Below, piece after piece: positions 16,051 through 23,317 of a stretch of DNA of 50,435 nt. Source of the DNA: Bacteroidales bacterium (GTDB taxonomy: Bacteria; Bacteroidota; Bacteroidia; Bacteroidales; UBA932); NCBI GenBank assembly GCA_017443845.1, contig JAFSXX010000005.1, forward strand, positions 1-50,435, written 5' to 3'. The position numbers and the translations under genes are program-made. How positions within the stretch are numbered: the stretch's first letter is position 1; each line of letters begins with the position of its first letter. Under the pieces are notes generated by a model. The model was not told the DNA's origin. It searched no databases and saw only the letters and a program-made list of their open reading frames with translations.

Positions 16051-18951
16051 TTACCGCCTAGGGCCGCCGAATCCCAGGCCTCCGGGGCCTCCCTGCCTGC
16101 CGGGGCCACCCTGCCTGCCGGGGCCTCCCATAGGCATCTGGCTGCCCTTTTCTCCGAACTTGCCGAAGCGCCAGGTCAGCGATACGACGAAGTAGCGGCC
16201 GAGGGTGTTGTTGGTGCGGTCAAGGATATAGTTGTCGGTGGTTGTCCTGTAGGTCTGGCGCGACTGGTTGAGGATGTCGTACATCCTGACCGCGATGGTT
16301 GCGGATTTCTTGAATATCTGCCTGCTCACCTCCGCGTTCCATACCAGGTTGGGATCGCCGTAGCCTGCGGTATATCCCTTGTAGAAGTTGTATCTCGCGT
16401 CGGTGGAGATATCCATCACATTGGGGATCTTTGCTATGAAGCGGCCGTCGATGCTGTTGGTCCAGGTGGGGGCGACATTCTGCGATGCGATCGAATACCA
16501 GGCCTGCGAATACCTCACCCCGCCTCCCAGCGATGCCTCAACGATGTCGTTGCGATAGACAAAACGCAGGTTTTCGCTGAGCGAGAGGGATTGGGTCTCG
16601 TTGTGGGTGAAGTTGCGCTCGTCGGTGCGGGCCGCCTCGTCCTCAGGGTCGATGTCGGCCGAGCCCACGAGGCTCACTCCAGTGCCGTAGTTGCCCATCG
16701 TGAACGACATTATCGAGAAGTTGCTCTTGGCGATGGGGGAGTTCATCATCATGAAGAGGTTGGTGCTGGTAGTTCCCTTGGAGTTGTTGATGGGTACGGT
16801 GTAGCGGATTCCGTCGCTGTCGTACCAGCTCGCATTCACTATGTTGTTGGTGTTGTAGGTGAAATTGAGATTGACGTTCAGCGAAGCGAAATTCTTCATG
16901 TTGGTAAGCCTGTACTCCGTATTCATGTTATGGGTGAACGAAGGGGTCAGGTTGGGGTTGCCGAGGCTGATGTTCTGCGGGTCGGAGTTGTCGGGCACGG
17001 GCTGCAGCTGGTTGATTGAGGGCTGGTTGGTGTTTCCGCGGTAGCGGATGCGCAGCATGTTGTAGTCGCTGAAGTTCAGGTCGATGCGTGCATTCGGCGA
17101 CCAGTTGTTGACCGGCCTGTCATACTCTCTCAGCTGGCCGTTGGTCACGGTGTTGCTGATGGTCCTCGAGGGCTGGTACTGGGCGCCGATTGTGGCGTTG
17201 TACTTCTTCTCCTGTTTGCGCAGGCTGATGCCGGCCCTCTGATTGATGAATGTATTGTCGATGCTGTTGGAGTACTCCAGGTTCTCGACGGTATAGGCTC
17301 CGTCGATATCCTTGTCGCGGGTATCCTTGCTGGAGTGGCTCTTGCTTATAGTGTAGCCGTATGTGAGTTCGGTGAAGAAGTTCCGGCCCAGGGGCTCGGT
17401 ATAGGCCAGGCGGCCTCCCAGCCTGATGTTCCTGGAGTCCTGGACATAATGCTGGTCGATATTGTTCTCGGTCTTCGAGTCCCCGTCGTACACGTTGGTC
17501 GACGACTGGTTGAGCCCGTCGAGGTTGGTGTCCGAGAAGTTGTAGTTGAGGTTGAGGGAGATGGTCCTGCCCTGGGCGCTTCCCAGCCTCTGCCTCCACA
17601 GGATACGGCCGCTGGCCGACTTGTTGAGGTTCTTTCCGGTGGAGAGGGAATGACCGTCGTTGATCATCCTCTCACCGCTGGAAGTCAGGGCGCCGGTGGA
17701 GTACTCCGTCTTTTCGCTGAAGTCGCCCCAGCCGTAGTTGAAATTGGGCATCCAGAGGATGGAGGTGTTCTTTCCGATCTTCCAGTCGATGCGCGCTCCG
17801 ACGCGGTGTCCGTATGTGTCGGTCAGGTTCTCGGAGTCCTCGGTGCTGTGAAGGTCATCCCCGTCCTTCATAAGGGTGGTCCTGTCGGTGCTCTCGAGAA
17901 CCGCCCTCTGGTTGGCGTTGAAGAGATAGTTGCCGTTCAGTTCCGACTTGTTGTCGAAGACCTTGCCGCCGTTGACTCCTATCATATAGGATGTGGAGAT
18001 ACCGTTGTTGCCGCCCCTCATTCCGCGTCCGCCGCGCATTCCGCCCATCGCGTTGCCTGTGATGTCGCTGAATCCGCGGTTGTTGGTGTTGTTGGCGTTG
18101 CCGATGAATACCAGTTGGTCGGACGAGGTGAAGCGGGCCACCATGCCGCCGCCCTGGAAGCGGAGGTCGTTCTTGCGGTTCTCATCGGCGGAGTGCAGGT
18201 CGCTTCCGACGCCGCCGGTCACATTGCCCATCCATCCGTTCATCATTCCTTTCTTGATATTCAGATCGAGTACCGTCTCCTCCTCGCCGTCATCAATGCC
18301 GGTGAACTCGGCCTGCTCGGATTTCTTCTCCACCACGCGGACCTTGTTGACGATCTTGGCGGGGAGGTTCTTCGAAGCGAGCTGAGGGTCGTCGAGGAAG
18401 AATGCCTTTCCGTCAACATAGACTTTGGAGATGGTCTTGCCGTTGGCCGTGATGCTGCCGTCGGCGCCCACCTCGATGCCCGGAAGCCTCTTGAGGAGGT
18501 CCTCGAGGACGTCGTTGTCCGAAGTCTTCATCAGCGAGACGTTATGTTCGATGGTATCCTTCTTGACCACGATGGGGTTTCCGACATCGCTCACGGTGGC
18601 TCCTTCGATGAAGTTCACCTGTACCTTCATCTGCTTGTTCCCCAGGTCCGTATCCTTGTTGACGGTAATTTCCTCGGAGTAGTCGTCATATCCGAGCAGG
18701 ATACCCTTGACGGTGTATTTGCCCGCCTTGACTCCCTGTAACGAAGCGGATCCCTTGTCGTCGGTCTGGGTATATTTCTCAACCTTGTCGCTGCCGGGTT
18801 TCGAGAGCGATACCACGGCGAACGGAATGCCCTCCTTGGTCTTCGAATCGACCAGGCGGATCTTGAGGTTGTATGACTGGGCAAAGGCAAATGAGCTGAA
18901 TATCAGGAGAGAGAGCAGACAGGACAGGGTCCTGCGGAGGATTGAAGACAT
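16051..18951 (-). CDS. Outer-membrane beta-barrel protein with carboxypeptidase-regulatory-like domain (paralogue 2)
   Basis: 966 residues, alignable over its whole length with the next gene downstream. Signal peptide about 1-24 (ending FAFAQ), then a regulatory-like domain (YNLKIRLVDSKTKEGIPFAV), a plug-like region (VVKKDTIEHNVSLMKTS, EFTGIDDGEEETVLDL), the barrel, and a last strand FVVSLTWRFGKF. The C-terminal tail is Gly/Pro/Gln-rich (GGPGRQGGPGRQGGPGG). It probably leads a two-gene outer-membrane operon. No matching -7 box was found in the 88 bp before it, so it may be read through from serS-ruvC. The duplication plus diverged tails suggests different ligands. Confidence 0.85.
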   Translation of the reverse strand: MSSILRRTLSCLLSLLIFSSFAFAQSYNLKIRLVDSKTKEGIPFAVVSLSKPGSDKVEKYTQTDDKGSASLQGVKAGKYTVKGILLGYDDYSEEITVNKDTDLGNKQMKVQVNFIEGATVSDVGNPIVVKKDTIEHNVSLMKTSDNDVLEDLLKRLPGIEVGADGSITANGKTISKVYVDGKAFFLDDPQLASKNLPAKIVNKVRVVEKKSEQAEFTGIDDGEEETVLDLNIKKGMMNGWMGNVTGGVGSDLHSADENRKNDLRFQGGGMVARFTSSDQLVFIGNANNTNNRGFSDITGNAMGGMRGGRGMRGGNNGISTSYMIGVNGGKVFDNKSELNGNYLFNANQRAVLESTDRTTLMKDGDDLHSTEDSENLTDTYGHRVGARIDWKIGKNTSILWMPNFNYGWGDFSEKTEYSTGALTSSGERMINDGHSLSTGKNLNKSASGRILWRQRLGSAQGRTISLNLNYNFSDTNLDGLNQSSTNVYDGDSKTENNIDQHYVQDSRNIRLGGRLAYTEPLGRNFFTELTYGYTISKSHSSKDTRDKDIDGAYTVENLEYSNSIDNTFINQRAGISLRKQEKKYNATIGAQYQPSRTISNTVTNGQLREYDRPVNNWSPNARIDLNFSDYNMLRIRYRGNTNQPSINQLQPVPDNSDPQNISLGNPNLTPSFTHNMNTEYRLTNMKNFASLNVNLNFTYNTNNIVNASWYDSDGIRYTVPINNSKGTTSTNLFMMMNSPIAKSNFSIMSFTMGNYGTGVSLVGSADIDPEDEAARTDERNFTHNETQSLSLSENLRFVYRNDIVEASLGGGVRYSQAWYSIASQNVAPTWTNSIDGRFIAKIPNVMDISTDARYNFYKGYTAGYGDPNLVWNAEVSRQIFKKSATIAVRMYDILNQSRQTYRTTTDNYILDRTNNTLGRYFVVSLTWRFGKFGEKGSQMPMGGPGRQGGPGRQGGPGGLGFGGPRR

Positions 18952-19039
18952 ATAGTGATGCTTTTTTTTTCTTGATTAGTAACACCTATTAGATGTTCGT
19001 TTTCCGAGAAAGTTTAATCGGTGAGAGGCGATTTCGCAG

Positions 19040-19603
19040 CTATTTTATCCTGTCAGGATGCGCTGCGATGAATTTTTTCCAGTTTGTGGAGGCGGATGTG
19101 TCGCTCAGCGGATTGGTGAGCTGGTAGAAATGGCACATTGCGATGCCGAGGGCGTCCGAAGCGTCTAGGAATTTGTTGTCCATCTCGATCTTCAGGGTCT
19201 TGCCCATCAGCATCATGACCTGCTCCTTGGAGGCGTTTCCATTGCCCGTGATGGCCATCTTGACTTTCCTCGGAGCATATTCGAAAACGGGAATCTGGCG
19301 GTGGAGGGCGGCTGATATCGCTGCTCCCTGGGCCCTTCCGAGCTTGAGCATCACCTGGGGATTCTTTCCGTAGAACGGGGCCTCGATGGCCAGGTCGTCG
19401 GGAGTGTAGCGGTCCATAAGGATGCCCACTTCGTGGAAGATGCGGTTGAGTTTGACGAAATGGTCCTTCTCCTTGCGCAGGTCGACGACCCCCATATCCA
19501 CGAAGTGGACCTTGCGGGCATCGATGAGAATGACCCCGTAACCAAGAAGGTTGGTTCCGGGGTCTATTCCCATTATGATTCTCTGCTTGTCGGAGGCGGC
19601 CAT
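19040..19603 (-). CDS. ruvC: Holliday junction resolvase RuvC
   Basis: 187 residues. The RNase H-fold catalytic acidic residues are visible: Asp in IMGIDPGTNLLGYGV, Glu in LAIEAPFYGKNPQ, and the paired Asp in FLDASDALGIAMCH. RuvC cuts Holliday junctions made by RuvAB. The family's usual length is about 170-190. It starts 5 bp after serS, so the two are co-transcribed. Confidence 0.95.
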   Translation of the reverse strand: MAASDKQRIIMGIDPGTNLLGYGVILIDARKVHFVDMGVVDLRKEKDHFVKLNRIFHEVGILMDRYTPDDLAIEAPFYGKNPQVMLKLGRAQGAAISAALHRQIPVFEYAPRKVKMAITGNGNASKEQVMMLMGKTLKIEMDNKFLDASDALGIAMCHFYQLTNPLSDTSASTNWKKFIAAHPDRIK

Positions 19604-19608
19604 CGCTG

Positions 19609-20880
19609 TCAGATTATGTCGAATCCGGTGTACTTGCGCAGGACCTCGGGCACCACGATGTGTCCGTCGCGGGTCTGGTAGTTCTCGATGATGGCGGCCA
19701 GGATGCGGGGCAGTGCGAGCGAACTGCCGTTGAGGGTGTGAGCGAGCTGCATCTTGCCGTTCTCGTCCTTGTAGCGCAGGTGCAGGCGGTTGGCCTGGTA
19801 AGACTCGAAGTTGGAGACTGAGCTGACCTCAAGCCACCTCTTCTGGGCTGCCGAGAAGACCTCGAACTCGTATGTGATGGCGGAGGTGAAGCTCATGTCG
19901 CCGCCGCAGAGGCGCAGGATGCGGTAGGGGAGGCCGAGTCCCTTGACGAGGCTCTCCACGTGCGCCACCATCTCGTCGAGGGCGGCATAGGAGTTCTGGG
20001 GCTCCTCGATGCGGACGATCTCCACCTTGTCGAACTGGTGCAGGCGGTTGAGGCCGCGCACGTCCTTTCCGTATGAACCGGCCTCGCGCCTCCAGCAGGG
20101 GGTGTAGGCGGTCATCTTGACGGGGAAGTCCTCCTTCTTGAGGATGACGTCGCGGTAGATGTTGGTGACGGGGACCTCGGCTGTCGGGATCATATAGAAT
20201 CCGTCGAGCGGGGCGCAGTACATCTGTCCCTCCTTGTCGGGGAGCTGGCCGGTACCGAAACCGGAGGCTTCGTTGACCATATACGGCGGCTGGTACTCCA
20301 AATAGCCGGCGTCGGTGTTCTTCTCGAGGAACCAGGAGATGAGGGCCCTCTGTATCTTCGCACCCTTGCCCTTATAGACGGGGAATCCCGCTCCGGTGAG
20401 CTTGACTCCGAGGTCGAAGTCGATGATATCGAGGTTCTTGACCAGTTCCCAGTGGGGCAGGGGATTCTCTCCCAGGTCGGGGATGTCGCCCACGAGCTTG
20501 ACCACCACGTTGTCCTCGGCGGTGCGGCCTTCGGGAACCTGGGCGCAGGGGAGGTTGGGCAGAAGCACCAGAAGGTCGTTCTGGCTCTTCTCGCTTGCGG
20601 CCATCTGCTCTTCGAGCGACTTGGACCGCTCTTTGAGGGTGGCTACGGCCGCCTTGGCCTGCTCGGCCTCGTCGCGGCGTCCCTCCTTCATCAGTTTGCC
20701 GATCTCTCCGGCTTTGGACTTCTGCTGCGACAGGCAGGCATCGAGCTCGCCCTGGAGGCTTCGACGGGTCTTGTCAAGGTCTATGATTTTGTAAACTATT
20801 TCCTTTGCATCGAAATGCTTTACCGCGAGGCGCTCAATCACGAATTCCGGCTGCTCTCGCAGGAGTTTCAGTGTCAACAT
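19609..20880 (-). CDS. serS: Seryl-tRNA synthetase
   Basis: 423 residues from ATG 20880 (MLTLKLLREQPEFVIERLAV); the upstream in-frame extension crosses the promoter and is not coding. The N-terminal coiled-coil arm (about 30-100) that grips the long variable arm of tRNA-Ser is followed by the class II core: motif 2 around TPCWRREAGSYGKDVRG and motif 3 around LNGSSLALPRILAAIIEN. It charges tRNA-Ser, including the tRNA-Ser(UGA) of this window. It leads the serS-ruvC transcript. Confidence 0.95.
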   Translation of the reverse strand: MLTLKLLREQPEFVIERLAVKHFDAKEIVYKIIDLDKTRRSLQGELDACLSQQKSKAGEIGKLMKEGRRDEAEQAKAAVATLKERSKSLEEQMAASEKSQNDLLVLLPNLPCAQVPEGRTAEDNVVVKLVGDIPDLGENPLPHWELVKNLDIIDFDLGVKLTGAGFPVYKGKGAKIQRALISWFLEKNTDAGYLEYQPPYMVNEASGFGTGQLPDKEGQMYCAPLDGFYMIPTAEVPVTNIYRDVILKKEDFPVKMTAYTPCWRREAGSYGKDVRGLNRLHQFDKVEIVRIEEPQNSYAALDEMVAHVESLVKGLGLPYRILRLCGGDMSFTSAITYEFEVFSAAQKRWLEVSSVSNFESYQANRLHLRYKDENGKMQLAHTLNGSSLALPRILAAIIENYQTRDGHIVVPEVLRKYTGFDII

Positions 20881-20904
20881 TTTTGAAGGTTTTCTAAAAA
20901 CGGG

Positions 20905-20912
20905 CAAATTTA
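20905..20912 (-). promoter_or_regulatory. serS promoter -7 box
   Basis: TAAATTTG on the minus strand, a perfect TAnnTTTG match, ending 24 nt before the serS ATG. Confidence 0.6.
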
Positions 20913-20993
20913 CCAAAAATCGCTCATAGTTATCCCACTCAGGTGGGAAAATCATTTCTCCTTACCCCTGACCCACCTTCTCTTTGATTTATG

Positions 20994-21142
20994 GCGTGGA
21001 GGCTAATGCTTTAGCACTTAGTTAATTCCTGAAAACAATCCTGCCGGATTCGAAGGGGTTGTTTTCAGAAAAAAGCTGATTGATTGAATCTTAAGCTCCA
21101 CGCGCAGAATTCGGAGCCTGAGAGTGACCTGCGTCTTTTTTT
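20994..21142 (+). ncRNA. Candidate structured non-coding RNA (6S-like architecture)
   Basis: Between divergent serS and the lipoprotein operon lies a symmetrical fold. The outer stem is GCGTGGAG/CTCCACGC (20994-21001 with 21096-21103). Two opposed strands of exactly 27 nt follow (21002-21028 and 21069-21095). The inner stem is a perfect 10 bp, CTGAAAACAA/TTGTTTTCAG (21029-21038 with 21059-21068), closing a 20-nt loop. The left strand can form its own GCTAA-TGCT-TTAGC hairpin, and TTAATTC can pair with GAATCTTAA across the bubble. A second small stem (GCGCAG 21102-21107 with CTGCGT 21129-21134) is followed by seven T's, a plausible plus-strand terminator. A closing stem, large bubble and terminal stem resemble 6S RNA, but no sequence match is claimed and no clear promoter is seen. 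A small transposon-like palindrome (MITE) is the main alternative. Confidence 0.45.
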
Positions 21143-21144
21143 AT

Positions 21145-21152
21145 TATATTTG
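21145..21152 (+). promoter_or_regulatory. Promoter -7 box of the two-lipoprotein operon
   Basis: TATATTTG, a perfect match, ending 24 nt before the ATG at 21177. It begins 2 bp after the T-tract of the structured element upstream, so the element and the lipoprotein genes are probably separate transcripts. Confidence 0.6.
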
Positions 21153-21176
21153 TACAAATGTTTTTAAGAGTTGGCA

Positions 21177-23303
21177 ATGAAAAACAGGCATTCTTTGATT
21201 TGGGTTCTGTCGGCAGCAGCTATATTGGCCGGCTGCGAACCGAAAGTCGATCCGCCCGCGCCCGGGCCGGAGACGCAGCGCCCCACTGCGTTCAGCGCTG
21301 TGCTGGAAAGCATAAACGGTGTCTCATCGCCGTCCTGGACAGAGGAGGCTGTAATCAAGGTATATCTTCCTTCGGCTGCAGATGGCAAGGAATTCCATCT
21401 CTCGGGTTCACCCTCGCAATCGGGCGCCACATTCGCTGAAGATGGATTCAAAGAGTATCACCTTGCCGCAGCTGCACTCTATCCGGCTTCGATAGAGGGA
21501 CGCCTTGACGGCGGGGACCTGATGTTGGATCTGCCCGGAATCCGGAATTATAAGGCCGGAGGCATCGATCCGGCACTTATGCCATTTGTGGCGAAAGCCG
21601 ACAGCACGGGAAAACTGGACTTCAAGTGTCCCCTGAGTATAGTGGCCGTTACTGTCAAATCCCCGGTAGGGCTCAGCGGGATCAGGCTGGTCTCAAATAA
21701 AGACGAAGCCCTTTGGGGAACACTTTCAATCCCTATTGACGGAAATGATTTTCCCGCCGGGACGATGCTGGAGAATCCCTCCGAATCGAGGAATGAGCTT
21801 GTACTTGAGATCGAAGCCCGGGATCCTGCCGGAAGCACCGGGAACGAATCGTTCGTAACCGGCCCCAACTCCACCGTAACAGATGGATACATCGCCGCGA
21901 ATGCAGGAGAAACCTCCGCTACATATTATTTCGCCGTTCCCGCCGGTACTCTCAAGGATGGCTTCAGGCTTACCATGCTCGACAGCCGCGGAGGCTTTAT
22001 GCAGAAGGAGTTCCCTTCCGCTTCCACCTCAAGGGCGGTATGTTCCAACCTCGGGGAAGAGGCCTACAGGGATTTTTCCGAAGATGTCGAAATCCGTACA
22101 GACGTCATCAACAAAGCTTTCTACAAAGATCTGCTCCTGAATGCTGGCCTCTACCTGACAACCAACGACACCTTGCCGGTGACGGATTTCCTTAATCTCT
22201 CGATGGAGACCTTTATGGATGCCCGTAACAACCCGACCGCCGCCGACCTGCAGGCCCAGCTTGACATCTTTGCCGGATCGGCAGACGACGTCAACGGCCG
22301 CCTGCTCTATCCCGACGGAGGACCGCGCTACCGCCTGGTATATGTCCGCGGAGGCGGATCTTCCGACCACGGCCGCACACTCGGCCCCTATGGAAGGGAC
22401 AACTTCCGCCGGTTCGTCTCTGGCGGCGGTTCATATCTCGGATCCTGCGCCGGAGCCTATGTCGCGACACGGGGAACCTCCCTCGACGCAAATTCGAGCG
22501 GCAATTATATGGGAATATGGCCCGGCCACTGCAATTCGCTCTCTACGCTCCAGATATATCCGGGCCACGTCGTGCCCGAGGACAGCCCTCTGCTGAAATA
22601 CTATGATTTCGGCGGAGACAATTATATCGATTCCGTGCGCCATCACAACGGCCCCTGCTTCATCGACTACGACTGCGTGCCGGGCACAGAGGTCCTGACC
22701 CGCTTCGACATCCCCGATTCCACCAAGATGCACGGCCATCCCGCCATCATCGCCTGGAAGAAGGACCGGTGGTGGGGACGCGTAATCCCGTGCGGTTCCC
22801 ATCCCGAACAGGTTCGCGACGGTGAGAACCTCCTCCTTATGGCAGGGATGGTGAGATACTGCTTCGACGGAGTCGGGAACGCCAGGGTCAAAGGCATCCT
22901 CCACAACGGCGAGATACGCCGGATGGTCAAGGCTACGGAGGATAAGGACCCCGATTACACCAAGATAGGCGACAAGCAGTGCCACCACTTCGTATTCGCA
23001 CTTCCCGAAGGGGCGAAGGATATCAAGGTGCGGTTGGAATCGCTCGACAATTACAATCTCAACCTCTATCTGGCCAGGGGCACTTTCGCCTTCAGAGAGG
23101 ATGCTGAGTATAAGGTCGAGGGTGTCCAGAGCGGAAAACAGCTTTTCTTCAATTCGCTCGAAGCCGGCACCTGGTACGTCGGCGTGCAGTGTGAATCCAC
23201 CGTCACCGTCTCTGACGAAAAGGGACAGTACGGCACTACCTATTCCAATACGGGCATCCTTAACGGAGCCCCTTATACAATTCAGGTTTCCTGGGATTAT
23301 TGA
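21177..23303 (+). CDS. Lipoprotein with glutamine-amidotransferase-like (BPL_N-type) and PPC-like domains
   Basis: 708 residues from ATG 21177; a TTG two codons upstream is also in frame. Lipobox ILAGC with lipidated Cys20. Residues about 25-300 form a beta-rich region resembling fimbrillin-type modules of Bacteroidetes (SWTEEAVIKVYLP; AALYPASIEG). Residues about 390-560 look like a class I amidotransferase/BPL_N domain: YVRGGG, a nucleophile elbow GSYLGSCAGAY (Cys424) and GSHPEQ (His542, Glu544), so the Cys-His-Glu triad is complete. Residues about 600-705 resemble a pre-peptidase C-terminal (PPC) beta-sandwich (IKVRLESLDNYNLNLYLARG; AGTWYVGVQC). An exported amidotransferase-like hydrolase is unusual; substrate unknown. 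The next lipoprotein gene follows after 14 bp. Confidence 0.7.
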   Translation: MKNRHSLIWVLSAAAILAGCEPKVDPPAPGPETQRPTAFSAVLESINGVSSPSWTEEAVIKVYLPSAADGKEFHLSGSPSQSGATFAEDGFKEYHLAAAALYPASIEGRLDGGDLMLDLPGIRNYKAGGIDPALMPFVAKADSTGKLDFKCPLSIVAVTVKSPVGLSGIRLVSNKDEALWGTLSIPIDGNDFPAGTMLENPSESRNELVLEIEARDPAGSTGNESFVTGPNSTVTDGYIAANAGETSATYYFAVPAGTLKDGFRLTMLDSRGGFMQKEFPSASTSRAVCSNLGEEAYRDFSEDVEIRTDVINKAFYKDLLLNAGLYLTTNDTLPVTDFLNLSMETFMDARNNPTAADLQAQLDIFAGSADDVNGRLLYPDGGPRYRLVYVRGGGSSDHGRTLGPYGRDNFRRFVSGGGSYLGSCAGAYVATRGTSLDANSSGNYMGIWPGHCNSLSTLQIYPGHVVPEDSPLLKYYDFGGDNYIDSVRHHNGPCFIDYDCVPGTEVLTRFDIPDSTKMHGHPAIIAWKKDRWWGRVIPCGSHPEQVRDGENLLLMAGMVRYCFDGVGNARVKGILHNGEIRRMVKATEDKDPDYTKIGDKQCHHFVFALPEGAKDIKVRLESLDNYNLNLYLARGTFAFREDAEYKVEGVQSGKQLFFNSLEAGTWYVGVQCESTVTVSDEKGQYGTTYSNTGILNGAPYTIQVSWDY

Positions 23304-23317
23304 TGGAGGATAAGACA

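Noticed and set aside
14835-18741. Long open frames antisense to the two outer-membrane protein genes
   Set aside because: Valine/glycine-rich composition without domains; products of codon bias on the coding strand.
21039-21103. tRNA- or tmRNA-like motifs (TTCGAA in a loop; GCTCCAC near the 3' end) in the structured element
   Set aside because: The flanking bases do not form a T-arm or acceptor stem, there is no tag-peptide region, and the length is far too short for tmRNA.
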